From Qiania dongpingensis (GTDB lineage: Bacteria; Bacillota; Clostridia; Lachnospirales; Lachnospiraceae), in the NCBI RefSeq assembly GCF_014337195.1, contig NZ_CP060634.1, forward strand, positions 1,860,001-1,924,000: a DNA stretch of 64,000 nucleotides. The letters run 5' to 3'. Shown here one piece after another: positions 33,644 through 42,641 of the stretch. The position numbers and the translations under genes were made by a program. Numbering within the stretch: position 1 is the stretch's first letter; every line of letters starts with the position of its first letter. The notes beneath the pieces were generated by a model that was given only the letters and a program-made list of their open reading frames with translations, was not told the origin of the DNA and did not search any database.

Positions 33644-34519
33644 TTAAGAAAAAGCCTTTTCGATTTGACGTTTTTCTTCCTCTGACAGATGAGTGATCGG
33701 ACTCCGGCAGAAGCCCGGTTCACGGCCCATGAGCTTTAAGGCATATTTTAACCGGATAGGAAACTGATTTCCGGTTATGGCCTGCCAGCGGTAATACAGC
33801 TGATTTTGGATATCCAGCGCCCGGGCCTTATTGCCGTTCTGGGAACACTCCCACATCTCTACACACAGCTTAGGAAATACTGCGAGGATTGCGGAGATGG
33901 CGCCGTCTGCCCCCAGATCATAGCAGGTGTAAAGCATATCGTCGGTTGCGGCATAAACCTTGGCTTTGCTGCCGCACATCATTTTCATGGCATACAGGGC
34001 AGAAACGCCTCCTACACTCTGCTTTATGCCGCGGACATATTCTGTGTTCTCAATCAGCCGTTTAAAAAGCTGAGGAGTGACCGTATTCTGCGGGACCACA
34101 TTATAAATGATAATGGGCATTTGGCACTCTTTGGAAATGGTGCTGTAAAAATCAAACATACCCTCCTCGTCCGGTACAAGAACGTTGTATGCAGTGGGGG
34201 TTACCATTAAGGCGTCTGCTCCGGCGTCCTTGGCGGCAAGGCCGGCTTTTACGGCATCTCTTGTGCAGGTTCGCATGATTCCGCAGACGATCGGCTGATC
34301 TTCTTTTACATGATCTTTTGCGATGGTGATAAGAGTTTTCAGCTCCTCGTCCCCTAAAGTAGGCCCTTCGCCTGTACTTCCGCTGACGCTCAGACCATGG
34401 ACGCCGGAGTCGACCGCCAGCTTCATCTCTTTCGCAATCAATGCTTCAGCGATATTTCCCTTTTCATCAAAGGGGGTAATGATCGGAGGGATAATACCCT
34501 CTAATTTTTTTGCGTACAT
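33644..34519 (-). CDS. DapA-superfamily aldolase/lyase
   Basis: A 291-residue TIM-barrel class I aldolase. The Schiff-base lysine K166 is in GIKQSVGG, the catalytic tyrosine Y139 is in IIIYNVV, and GSTGE (47-51) replaces the usual GTTGE. The YNxPxRT arginine that binds aspartate semialdehyde in true dihydrodipicolinate synthase is missing (YNVVPQNT), so lysine synthesis is unlikely. A catabolic pyruvate-dependent lyase is more probable. It has a CAAGGAGGGAGC site and an operator-like motif 25 bases upstream, 55 bases after the paralogue-2 regulator on the same strand. Confidence 0.88.
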   Translation of the reverse strand: MYAKKLEGIIPPIITPFDEKGNIAEALIAKEMKLAVDSGVHGLSVSGSTGEGPTLGDEELKTLITIAKDHVKEDQPIVCGIMRTCTRDAVKAGLAAKDAGADALMVTPTAYNVLVPDEEGMFDFYSTISKECQMPIIIYNVVPQNTVTPQLFKRLIENTEYVRGIKQSVGGVSALYAMKMMCGSKAKVYAATDDMLYTCYDLGADGAISAILAVFPKLCVEMWECSQNGNKARALDIQNQLYYRWQAITGNQFPIRLKYALKLMGREPGFCRSPITHLSEEEKRQIEKAFS

Positions 34520-34543
34520 GTTGCTCCCTCCTTGTCAATATTA

Positions 34544-34555
34544 TATGACATCATA
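34544..34555. promoter_or_regulatory. Putative GntR operator upstream of DapA-like gene 1
   Basis: TATGACATCATA, half-sites TATGA and TCATA. The same motif recurs at 35333, 35455 and 36626, always near a start of transcription in this cluster. It overlaps TATAAT (minus strand, around 34541-34546). Confidence 0.6.
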
Positions 34556-34574
34556 CAATCATACAAACACAATA

Positions 34575-35309
34575 TCACGGTTCATCAGCAATGTCAAGAG
34601 AGGATTTTAGCTTCGTATGTTTTTTATGGATTCGTTTCATATCGGAGTCCGTTATTTCCAGATGCTTCTGCATTTCCAGCACAGCATTTTCCGGATCCTT
34701 TCTGTAAAAACACTGTAGGATCCGTCCGTGAGGCTGTACGGCGTTGTTATATACTTGATCGCTGGTAAAGGATTCGCCGCGGTAGACGCGGAAACAGTTT
34801 AAAAGCTGTTTATTGATATTGATTAAAAGCGGATTCTTTGTATAGGACATGATCTTTGTATGAAAGAGCTCATCCAGCATGATCAGCTTTGCCATGTCAT
34901 GGGTTTTGTTTGCGTTTAAAAAAGACTGATGGATTTCCGCCAAGTCCGCCACCTCTTTTGGAGTAGCACGTTTTACAGAGAGGCGCACGGCCAGAGGCTC
35001 GATGGCGAAGCGTACTTCCATAAAGTCGGAAAATTTGGCGTCCTCGGTATCGTACCAGTTACTGCCGGACTTCAGGGGGAGCTCCTGCTGAGAGACAAAG
35101 GTACCTTTACCAGGTTTAATGGTCACAAAGCCAAGTGCCTGCAGAACGCGGAGCGCTTCCCGGATACTGGTGCGGCTGACGCCCAGCATTTGGCAGAAGC
35201 TGGCTTCTGTAGGGAGCTTTTGGCCGGGAATATATTTTCCGCTGGTGATCAGTTCCTTAATGCTTTCAGCGGCCATATCAGTAATGGATATTTTCTGGAT
35301 TTCTTTCAT
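34575..35309 (-). CDS. FadR/GntR-family regulator, paralogue 2
   Basis: About 244 residues from the ATG at 35309, 8 bases after AGGAG. The winged-helix domain (SFCQMLGVSRTSIREALRVL) is followed by an FCD domain containing DELFHTKIMSYTKNPLLI, nearly identical to paralogue 1 at 32879. The C-terminus is longer and basic. It carries a copy of the shared operator motif just downstream of its own promoter, suggesting self-control. It probably regulates the adjacent DapA-like gene and the divergent dapA-liv genes. Confidence 0.92.
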   Translation of the reverse strand: MKEIQKISITDMAAESIKELITSGKYIPGQKLPTEASFCQMLGVSRTSIREALRVLQALGFVTIKPGKGTFVSQQELPLKSGSNWYDTEDAKFSDFMEVRFAIEPLAVRLSVKRATPKEVADLAEIHQSFLNANKTHDMAKLIMLDELFHTKIMSYTKNPLLININKQLLNCFRVYRGESFTSDQVYNNAVQPHGRILQCFYRKDPENAVLEMQKHLEITDSDMKRIHKKHTKLKSSLDIADEP

Positions 35310-35332
35310 GCACACACTCCTATGAATTATTA

Positions 35333-35387
35333 TATGACATCATATGATATTATGGGACATTATAAAAGAAAATTAAATGATTGTAAA
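35333..35387 (-). promoter_or_regulatory. Promoter and operator of regulator paralogue 2
   Basis: On the minus strand TTTACA (35387-35382), 17-base spacer, TATAAT (35364-35359). The motif TATGACATCATA lies at 35333-35344, about 15 bases downstream of the -10. Confidence 0.65.
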
Positions 35388-35419
35388 GGCGTTTACAAAA
35401 TCTTTGCTCAAAAAAATGC

Positions 35420-35466
35420 TTGACAAAAAGATAAAAGCCATTTAAGATACGATATACGACATCATA
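35420..35466 (+). promoter_or_regulatory. Promoter and operator of DapA-like gene 2
   Basis: TTGACA (35420-35425), 17-base spacer, TAAGAT (35443-35448). TACGACATCATA lies at 35455-35466, over the expected start of transcription. Confidence 0.7.
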
Positions 35467-35521
35467 CAATATACCAAACCAATTTAATGTATAATTTTAT
35501 GAAAGAAAGGAACGAAAAGAA

Positions 35522-36442
35522 ATGAACAGCGTAGTTAAAAAGTATGGAAGGATTTTACTTCCGCTCATTACTCCCTATGATGAGAATGAAGAAATCGATT
35601 ATGGAAAATATGCAGAGCTGATCGATTATGTGATCGAGAAGGACGTTTGTGATTCCTTGATCGTGACCGGAACGACAGGCGAAGCTTCTCTGCTGACCTT
35701 TGACGAACGCGTGAAGCTGTTCGAGACCGCAGTGAAAGCGGCGGCGGGCAGAAAGCCCGTTATTGCCGGGACTGGCTGTGCCTCCACAAAGGAGACCATC
35801 GCCCTCACGAAAAAAGCGGAGGAGCTTGGCATAGGGCTTTGCCTTATTGTATGCCCTTTCTACAATAAGCCCACACAGGAGGGAGTTTACGAACACTATA
35901 GGAGGATCGCTGAGAGTACAAAGGCCGATATTCTGTTATATAATATCCCGATTTTTGTCGGCATCAATCTGGAGCCTGCTACCGTTGGCCGTCTTGCAGC
36001 CATCGAGAATATTGTGGGCGTAAAGGATGAGGCGGGCGTAAATCCCACTCAGGTCACCGATTTTTTCCTTGCGACAAAGGATATCGATTCCGACTTTGCC
36101 ATTTATAACGGAGACGATGTTATGCTGCTCCCTACGATCGTTCAGGGCGCCATGGGCATTGTGAGCGGCGGAGCTCATATTTACGGCCATGAGATCCGTG
36201 CGATCTTTGACGCCTTTGAAAATGGAGAGAACGAGAAGGCAAAGGAGCTCTTCATGCCCATGTATGAATTTTGCAAGAGCACAGGACAGAACGGAAGAAT
36301 CTTGCCCAATTCCATTCTTCGTCCGGCCATCGAGGCGGTAACAGGCGTGAAGCTGGGGCCGGCGAGAGGGCCCCTGGCTCCCGCGATCAAGGCGGAGATG
36401 GATGTCACCCTTTCTATTTTGAAAAAACAGGGAAAGCTGTAA
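35522..36442 (+). CDS. DapA-superfamily aldolase/lyase, second gene
   Basis: 306 residues. GTTGE (50-54), Y140 in LLYNIP and K168 in GVKDEAG mark the class I aldolase chemistry. The position of the substrate-binding arginine reads YNIPIFVG, so the carboxylate clamp of true DapA is absent here as well. The enzyme is quite different from the one at 33644, so the two probably catalyse different steps. A good GAAAGGAACG site leads to the ATG. A terminator separates it from the liv genes, but both have the same operator motif. Confidence 0.86.
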   Translation: MNSVVKKYGRILLPLITPYDENEEIDYGKYAELIDYVIEKDVCDSLIVTGTTGEASLLTFDERVKLFETAVKAAAGRKPVIAGTGCASTKETIALTKKAEELGIGLCLIVCPFYNKPTQEGVYEHYRRIAESTKADILLYNIPIFVGINLEPATVGRLAAIENIVGVKDEAGVNPTQVTDFFLATKDIDSDFAIYNGDDVMLLPTIVQGAMGIVSGGAHIYGHEIRAIFDAFENGENEKAKELFMPMYEFCKSTGQNGRILPNSILRPAIEAVTGVKLGPARGPLAPAIKAEMDVTLSILKKQGKL

Positions 36443-36475
36443 TTTACAATTAATACATACAAAATGATCGTATGT

Positions 36476-36515
36476 CGCCGCAGCCAGAATCCTAGGATGA
36501 ATGGCTTGCGGCGGC
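36476..36515 (+). terminator. Terminator after DapA-like gene 2
   Basis: CGCCGCAGCCA pairs with TGGCTTGCGGCG (one bulged T), then CTTTCTTTATTTT. Confidence 0.8.
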
Positions 36516-36591
36516 TTTCTTTATTTTGGGTAAAATGTCCTGTAACCTGTATATTTGAGAGGCCTAAATGTACAAAATGTTGGAATCAAGA

Positions 36592-36641
36592 TTGACAAAG
36601 ACAGACAAAGCTGATAATATTGTACTATGTCATATGTCATA
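36592..36641 (+). promoter_or_regulatory. Promoter and double operator of the liv operon
   Basis: TTGACA (36592-36597), 17-base spacer, TAATAT (36615-36620). At 36626-36641 TATGTCATATGTCATA holds two overlapping copies of the TATG-TCATA motif, right at the start of transcription, so binding there would block the operon. Confidence 0.75.
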
Positions 36642-36675
36642 CAAAATAACAACGATTAAAAAGGAGGAAGAAACA

Positions 36676-37905
36676 ATGAAGAAAATGTGCGCGCTTCTGC
36701 TGGCGGCTGCTATGACGATCGGTATGTTGGCCGGCTGCGGCAAAAAAGAGGAAAAGCCTGCGGATGCAAAGGAAACGGGAACCCAGAGCGGAGAGACGAA
36801 AGCCGCTTCGGAAGATAATTCCCAGGTACCCGATGAAATCACCATTGGCTTTGTGGCGAGCATGTCCGGTGAGAATGCACAGGCAGGCCAGTACAAAAAG
36901 GATGCCTGGGCGGTGATCCAGAAAGAGCTTGAGGCAACAGACGGCTGTATCACCATCATGGGCAAACAGGTCAAAGTGAATGTTGAGTTTGTGGATACGG
37001 ATTCCAAGGCCGATGTGACTGCCAATGCTTACTCCAAGTGTATCAATGACCTGAATGCGGTGGCAATTGTCGGTCCTGATGAGAGTTCCCTGACTCTGGC
37101 GGGGGCGCCTCTGGCACAGGAAGCGGGAATTCCGGTCATCTCCACCTTTGCGACCAATGAAAAGGTCACTCAGATCGGCGACTATATTTTCCGCGCTTGT
37201 TACATAGACCCTTTCCAGGGCCAGGTGGCGGCGACCTATGCTTATAATGAGCTGGGCGCAAAAACGGCAGCCGTTCTCTACTCCAATGCGGACGCTTATG
37301 CAACGGGCCTGATGGAATCCTTTAAGGAGAATTTTGAAGCTCTTGGCGGCGAGGTAGTGGCAGTGGAAACCTATGCCGGCTCAGATGTCAAAGATTTCAA
37401 TGCACAGCTTTCGAATATTAACGCAAAGACGCCCGATCTCTTATGGCTGCCCAATCAGGCCAGCGAGATCCCGCTTCAGATTCAACAGGCGGATGCCATG
37501 GGGATCACCGCCACCATGATGGGGCCCGATTCCTGGGATGTTACAACAGTTCCCGAGACGGCCGGTGCGGAGGCTCTGGAAGGCTCCTACTATATCTCCT
37601 GCTTCAGCGCGGAAAGCGATAACGAGGTGGCGCAGGCTTGGGTGAAGGAATTTGAAGAGGTAAACGGATATAAGCCTGCGGCGCATGCAACCCTGGCGTA
37701 TGAAGCTTTGAAGATTGTCATCAACGGTCTGGAAAATCTCACTTCCTACAGCGAGGAAGAGCTTCGTGACAATATCGCTGCCACAGACCTCAATCTTCCC
37801 TCTGGAAAAGTTACCTTTGACGAGGGAGGCAACCCCAACAAGGCGGCAGTCATCATGAAGTATGAAGACGGCGTCGGACACTATGTGACAAGCGTTCAGC
37901 CGTAG
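36676..37905 (+). CDS. livK: Liv-type ABC transporter substrate-binding lipoprotein
   Basis: About 410 residues from the ATG at 36676 with an AAGGAGG site; the open frame goes back to 36568. It has a lipoprotein signal with lipobox LAGC (Cys21), a short acidic linker and a two-lobe periplasmic-binding fold of the branched-chain amino acid type (ITIGFVASMSGENAQAGQYK, VAIVGPDESSLTLAGAPLAQ). It captures an amino acid or amide outside the membrane for LivHMGF. The real ligand is unknown. First gene of the operon. Confidence 0.92.
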   Translation: MKKMCALLLAAAMTIGMLAGCGKKEEKPADAKETGTQSGETKAASEDNSQVPDEITIGFVASMSGENAQAGQYKKDAWAVIQKELEATDGCITIMGKQVKVNVEFVDTDSKADVTANAYSKCINDLNAVAIVGPDESSLTLAGAPLAQEAGIPVISTFATNEKVTQIGDYIFRACYIDPFQGQVAATYAYNELGAKTAAVLYSNADAYATGLMESFKENFEALGGEVVAVETYAGSDVKDFNAQLSNINAKTPDLLWLPNQASEIPLQIQQADAMGITATMMGPDSWDVTTVPETAGAEALEGSYYISCFSAESDNEVAQAWVKEFEEVNGYKPAAHATLAYEALKIVINGLENLTSYSEEELRDNIAATDLNLPSGKVTFDEGGNPNKAAVIMKYEDGVGHYVTSVQP

Positions 37906-37950
37906 GGGAAGGCTTTATCATACAAAACGGAAGGATTCCTGTTGATTAGG

Positions 37951-37980
37951 TTAGGCGCCGGCATTTGTGCCGGCACCTAA
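37951..37980 (+). promoter_or_regulatory. Hairpin between livK and livH
   Basis: TTAGGCGCCGGCA pairs with TGCCGGCACCTAA (one C/A mismatch). No T-run follows, so it is probably a stabiliser or partial stop that keeps livK mRNA more abundant than the permease mRNA. Confidence 0.55.
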
Positions 37981-38016
37981 CTTAAAAAATGTCTAAGTCT
38001 ATTAGGGGTGATGTTT

Positions 38017-38919
38017 ATGGGCCATGTGTTTCAGCTTTTAATTTACGGCTTGCAGCTGGGCAGCTTGTACGCGCTGCTGGCGATGGGCTACACACTAGTT
38101 TTTGGTATCATCAGAATGATCAATCTGGCACATGCGGATTTGATGATGCTCGGCGCTTTTGCGGCATATTTCCTGTTTCAATGGTTCGGCGGCTCCGGCA
38201 GTATGGCCGTACTTGTTCCGCTGATCATGATCGCAACGCTGCTTTTCGGCGCGGGGGTAGGTTTTGTAATAGAACGCTTCGCATATAAACCCCTGCGGGG
38301 CAGAACGACTGTGGCTTCTCTGGTGGCGGCGATCGGCGTTCAGCTTTTTATTGAGAATTTAATGCGCTGCCTGCCCGGAGTCGGAGCGCTGCCGAAAAAT
38401 TTTCCGACTCTGCTGCCTAAGGTAAATGTAAATATAGGGGGATATCAGATTTCATCGGTTCAGATCATTGTGATCGCGATTGCGGCGCTGCTGCTTCTGT
38501 TTATGCAGCGTCTGTGCTACCATTCGGATTTTGGGAAACAGATGCAGGCGGTATCTGTGGACAAAGACGCTTCTTCGCTTATGGGGATCAACGTAAACCG
38601 GGTCATTTCCATTACGTTTTCTCTTGGAGCGGCTTTGGCGGCTATCTGTGGTATTTTGTACGGGAGCCTGTACCCGACCATCTATGTGTATATGGCAGGT
38701 ACGATTGGAAATAAAGCGTTTATTTCAGCTGTTATCGGAGGAATCGGCAACATTAAGGGAGCCATGCTGGGAGGCTTGATCATCGGTATTATGGAGGTGT
38801 TTTTACAGTCCTTTGCGGCAAGTATTTCTTACGGCTTGTGTTTTGTTATCCTGATCCTGGTTCTTCTCTACAAACCGACAGGCTTGCTGGGCGGCAAGGC
38901 AGCCAGAGAAAAGGTATAG
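38017..38919 (+). CDS. livH: Branched-chain-type ABC permease LivH
   Basis: About 300 residues from the ATG at 38017, 8 bases after AGGGG; earlier GTG/ATG codons lie within that site. It is an all-helical inner-membrane permease with the family motifs LYALLAMGYTLVFGIIRMIN and LAHADLMMLGAF and the coupling region SLMGINVNR. It forms the channel with LivM. It follows livK by 111 bases. Confidence 0.94.
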   Translation: MGHVFQLLIYGLQLGSLYALLAMGYTLVFGIIRMINLAHADLMMLGAFAAYFLFQWFGGSGSMAVLVPLIMIATLLFGAGVGFVIERFAYKPLRGRTTVASLVAAIGVQLFIENLMRCLPGVGALPKNFPTLLPKVNVNIGGYQISSVQIIVIAIAALLLLFMQRLCYHSDFGKQMQAVSVDKDASSLMGINVNRVISITFSLGAALAAICGILYGSLYPTIYVYMAGTIGNKAFISAVIGGIGNIKGAMLGGLIIGIMEVFLQSFAASISYGLCFVILILVLLYKPTGLLGGKAAREKV

Positions 38920-38929
38920 GAGGAACAGG

Positions 38930-39961
38930 ATGAAAACAGTACGAAAAATATTTAAGCCGGAATATTTTATATTTCTGCTTATTTACTTGGTCATTGCAGG
39001 CCTGAATAAAATGGGCGTCATCAATGCTTATCTGTTCCAGGTGATCACCATTGCCGGCATTAACGTTATCATGACGATCAGCCTGAATCTGGTCATCGGA
39101 ATCACGGGACAGTTTTCCATGGGTCACGCGGGTTTTATGTCCATAGGAGCTTACATAAGCGCGATTGTTACAAGGCTGGCTTTTCAGGTGCTGGAGAGAA
39201 CGGCGCTCACGGACAACCTTATCTTGCTGGCGGCTGTCATAGCAGGAGGAATCATTGCGGCGGTCTTTGGTTTTATCATCGCCATGCCCACTCTGAAAGT
39301 AAAAGGCGACTATCTTGCCATCGTTACACTGGGCTTTGGCGAGATCATCCGCGCGGTATGGCGGGTGGTCGATTATACAGGCGGCGCTCTGGGATTCAGC
39401 GGTATTCCTAAATTAACAAATTTTACCTGGGTGTTTGTCATCCTTTTGATCGCCATATATGCCAGCCGGAATTTTATCAAGTCCTCTTTTGGGCGCAGCT
39501 GCCTTGCGGTCAGGGAAAATGATATAGCCGCGGAGGCGATGGGCGTTAACTGCCGGAATTATAAAGTGCTGGCTTTTGTGTTTGCGGCGTTCATGGCAGG
39601 GGTGGCCGGCGGCCTCTACGCTCATTTGATCCAGTTTATCCAGCCGGATAATTTCTCCGCCGCGAAGTCGACAGATTATATTGTTTACCTGTATGCGGGC
39701 GGTGTAGGAACCATCAGCGGTTCCATCTTTGGCGCGGTAGTGCTGACGATCCTGCCGGAGCTTCTGAGATTTTTGAACGACTGGCGTCTCGTTATATACG
39801 CGCTGCTCCTGCTCTATATTATTATCTGGAAGCCTTACGGACTGTTTGGAGGAAGGGAATTTAAATTCCTTAATCTGGAAACCATCGAAGCGACAGATTC
39901 CAAGCTGGGGAAATGGATACGCAGGAGGCTTAAAAGAAAAAAAGAGGAGGCGAAATCATGA
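38930..39961 (+). CDS. livM: Branched-chain-type ABC permease LivM
   Basis: 343 residues, AGGAGGAACAGG site. A polytopic permease with GITGQFSMGHAGFMSIGAY and the EAA-like loop SCLAVRENDIAAEAMGVN. The C-terminus is basic and cytoplasmic. It overlaps the livG start by 4 bases, so the permease and ATPase are co-translated. Partner of LivH. Confidence 0.94.
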   Translation: MKTVRKIFKPEYFIFLLIYLVIAGLNKMGVINAYLFQVITIAGINVIMTISLNLVIGITGQFSMGHAGFMSIGAYISAIVTRLAFQVLERTALTDNLILLAAVIAGGIIAAVFGFIIAMPTLKVKGDYLAIVTLGFGEIIRAVWRVVDYTGGALGFSGIPKLTNFTWVFVILLIAIYASRNFIKSSFGRSCLAVRENDIAAEAMGVNCRNYKVLAFVFAAFMAGVAGGLYAHLIQFIQPDNFSAAKSTDYIVYLYAGGVGTISGSIFGAVVLTILPELLRFLNDWRLVIYALLLLYIIIWKPYGLFGGREFKFLNLETIEATDSKLGKWIRRRLKRKKEEAKS

Positions 39962-40737
39962 GCAAGCTGGAAGCGAAGCATTTGGGAATACGCTTTGGCG
40001 GCTTACAGGCTGTAAAGGATTTCAACCTCACAATGGAATCCGGGGAATTGGTGGCTATCATCGGCCCCAACGGAGCCGGTAAGACGACGACCTTTAATAT
40101 GCTCACGGGGATGTATCTGCCCACGGAGGGAGAACTGGCGCTGGACGATATCTCCATGGTGGGGAAAATGCCCTATGAGATCAATGAAATGGGGCTGTCC
40201 AGGACCTTCCAGAATATCCGGCTGTTCAGCAGCCTGAGCGTAATGGAAAACATACGGATCGCAATGAAGCGGGAAGCAAAATATTCCTTTTTTGAGGCGC
40301 TGTTCCGAACAAAAAAGTATAAGCTGGCCGAAAAGCAGATCAATGAGGAAGCCACGGAACTTCTTAAGCTATTTGAGATGGAGGATGTGGCAGGTCTTCA
40401 GGCAAAGAACCTGCCTTATGGCGAGCAGCGAAAACTGGAAATTATCCGTGCTTTGGCGGGGAAGCCTAAAATACTACTTTTGGACGAACCAGCGGCCGGC
40501 ATGAATCCGACGGAGATTGAGGAGGTAATGGGCATCATCGCAAAGGTTCGGAAAATGTACGACGTATCGATCCTGCTGATCGAGCACCACATGAGCATGG
40601 TAATGAAGATCGCGGACAGGATTCTGGTACTGGATTTTGGAGAGACTATTGCAGAAGGGACGCCGGAAGAGATTCAGGGCAATCCCAAGGTAATTGAAGC
40701 ATATCTCGGGAAAGGAGGTGCGGACGAGGATGAGTGA
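39958..40737 (+). CDS. livG: ABC transporter ATP-binding protein LivG
   Basis: 259 residues. Walker A GPNGAGKTT (36-44), signature LPYGEQRKLEI, Walker B ILLLDEPAAGM and switch histidine in IEHHMS. The family tail (LDFGETIAEGTPEEIQ) is present. It starts by ATGA overlap with livM and runs 8 bases into livF. Energises uptake with LivF. Confidence 0.96.
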   Translation: MSKLEAKHLGIRFGGLQAVKDFNLTMESGELVAIIGPNGAGKTTTFNMLTGMYLPTEGELALDDISMVGKMPYEINEMGLSRTFQNIRLFSSLSVMENIRIAMKREAKYSFFEALFRTKKYKLAEKQINEEATELLKLFEMEDVAGLQAKNLPYGEQRKLEIIRALAGKPKILLLDEPAAGMNPTEIEEVMGIIAKVRKMYDVSILLIEHHMSMVMKIADRILVLDFGETIAEGTPEEIQGNPKVIEAYLGKGGADEDE

Positions 40738-41440
40738 TTTATCAATCCAGAATCTCCATGTATCATATGGCAGTGTCAATGCTGTCAGGGGCGTAAGCTT
40801 TGAAGTACACGAGGGCGAGATCGTGACGCTGATCGGAGCGAACGGCGCGGGAAAGACGACCATGCTCCGTGCGATTTCCGGGCTGGAAAAGGCAAAGGAA
40901 GGCTCAATCCTGTACGGCGGCGCCGATCTTACAAAGCTGCCGGCCCATAAGATCGTGGAGCAGGGAATCGTACATATCCCCGAGGGGCGGAGGATCTTTT
41001 CGAATCTGACCGTATACGATAACCTGATAATGGGGGCTCATCTCCGAAAGGATACCGGAGAGGTTAAGGCAGATCTGGAGGACTGCTTTGACATTTTTCC
41101 CCGCCTTAAGGAAAGATCAGGACAGCTTGGCGGAACACTTTCCGGCGGAGAGCAGCAGATGCTGGCAATTGCCAGGGGGATCATGACCCATGGAAAGACT
41201 ATGCTCCTGGACGAGCCTTCCATGGGACTGGCGCCGCTTGTGGTGGAGGAGATCTTTGAAGTCATCAAACGCATTAACAGACGGGGGACAACGATTTTAC
41301 TGGTGGAGCAGAACGCAAATATCGCCCTTAAAAATGCGGACAGAGCATACGTTCTGGAAACAGGCACTATCGTCAAGGATGGCAGCGCAAAGGATCTGCT
41401 GCATGATCCCTCGATTCGCGCGGCATATCTGGGATGCTGA
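40730..41440 (+). CDS. livF: ABC transporter ATP-binding protein LivF
   Basis: About 236 residues from the ATG at 40730, behind GGAGGTGCGGACGAGG; the open frame extends to 40694 inside livG. Walker A GANGAGKTT, signature LSGGEQQMLAIARG, Walker B MLLDEPSMGLAP. Second ATPase of the Liv importer. Overlaps livG by 8 bases. Confidence 0.96.
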   Translation: MSDLSIQNLHVSYGSVNAVRGVSFEVHEGEIVTLIGANGAGKTTMLRAISGLEKAKEGSILYGGADLTKLPAHKIVEQGIVHIPEGRRIFSNLTVYDNLIMGAHLRKDTGEVKADLEDCFDIFPRLKERSGQLGGTLSGGEQQMLAIARGIMTHGKTMLLDEPSMGLAPLVVEEIFEVIKRINRRGTTILLVEQNANIALKNADRAYVLETGTIVKDGSAKDLLHDPSIRAAYLGC

Positions 41441-41470
41441 TTATATTATTAAAAGAAAGAGGTAAGCACA

Positions 41471-42640
41471 ATGGCTACTAGTTTAAATCCGTATGTTTTG
41501 TCGGCCCCTAATTCTAAGATCAGAACAGTATTTAACAAGGTGGACGGAAAAGAGGGGCTTGTAAAATTTGTACTGGGTGAACCCAATTTTGATACGGCTC
41601 CCAATATTATTGCTGCCGCGGAAAAGGCGCTGGAGGCGGGACATACACATTATGTTGCAAATGCAGGAATTTTTGAACTTCGCAAAGCAATCTCGGATAA
41701 AATGCAGAGAGACAATCATATATATTATGATCCCCAAACAGAGATCATGGTTGCGAACGGAGGAACAGAGGCGATCTGGCTGTCGATGCAGGCAATCATA
41801 GAGCCGGGAGATGAGGTGCTTGTCCCCGGACCCTATTGGTCCCCGTATCCGTCTCTGGTCAAACTGCTGCACGCGGTGCCGGTGGTCGTCCCGATGCTCG
41901 AAGAGGATGGGTTCATGTATAATATCGAGAACCTGAGGAAGGCGGTGACGCCAAGGACAAAGCTGCTGATTCTCAATACCCCTTGTAATCCGACAGGCGG
42001 CATGGCTGATCTGCAGCTTCTGAAGGAAATTGCAGCTTTGGCAAAAGAGCGTGATTTTTATGTTATGTCGGACGAGGTGTACGAGAAGCTGGTATATGAC
42101 GGAAACGAGCATGTCAGTCTGGCCTCTCTGCCGGGAATGAAGGAAAGGACCATTACGGTCAACAGCTTCTCAAAGTCCTATGCTATGACCGGCTGGCGCG
42201 TCGGTTATGTCATGTCAGACGCTAAAATCATCAAATACTGCAATAAGCTGCATGAGCTGGAAGCTTCCTGTACCAATGTTCCTGCTCAGTGGGGAGCTGT
42301 TGAGGCGCTGACAGGGGATCAGGCTGTTGTTGATTTTATGCTGGGAGAGTATACGAGACGGCGCAGGATGATTGTTGACGGCCTTAATGCCATAAAAGGG
42401 ATCAGCTGTGTAGCGCCTAAGGGAACCTTCTATGCTTTTGCGAATATGAAAGGAGCCAATATGTGCTCCGATGAATTCTGCAATCGCCTGATCGACGAGG
42501 CCGGTCTGGTGGTGATTCCCGGTGATGCCTTTGGTGAATACGGAGAGGGATACGTCCGTATGTCCTTTGCCGTATCGGATGAAACTATTATAGAAGGACT
42601 TAACCGTCTGGATATGTTTATGAGCAAGCTGAGTATTTAA
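41471..42640 (+). CDS. Class I/II PLP aminotransferase
   Basis: A 389-residue fold-type I aminotransferase. The PLP lysine lies in SFSKSYAMTGWRVGY, the Asn/Asp pair in NTPCNPTGG and SDEVYEKL, and an arginine late in the chain (YVRMSFA) for the substrate carboxylate. It is similar to aspartate/aromatic aminotransferases. Being in the liv operon 30 bases after livF, it probably deaminates the imported amino acid. Substrate not assignable from sequence. Confidence 0.92.
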   Translation: MATSLNPYVLSAPNSKIRTVFNKVDGKEGLVKFVLGEPNFDTAPNIIAAAEKALEAGHTHYVANAGIFELRKAISDKMQRDNHIYYDPQTEIMVANGGTEAIWLSMQAIIEPGDEVLVPGPYWSPYPSLVKLLHAVPVVVPMLEEDGFMYNIENLRKAVTPRTKLLILNTPCNPTGGMADLQLLKEIAALAKERDFYVMSDEVYEKLVYDGNEHVSLASLPGMKERTITVNSFSKSYAMTGWRVGYVMSDAKIIKYCNKLHELEASCTNVPAQWGAVEALTGDQAVVDFMLGEYTRRRRMIVDGLNAIKGISCVAPKGTFYAFANMKGANMCSDEFCNRLIDEAGLVVIPGDAFGEYGEGYVRMSFAVSDETIIEGLNRLDMFMSKLSI

Positions 42641-42641
42641 A

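Noticed and set aside
35522..36442. Lysine-biosynthesis dapA
   Set aside because: The substrate-binding arginine motif after the catalytic tyrosine is absent and the genetic context is transport and catabolism.
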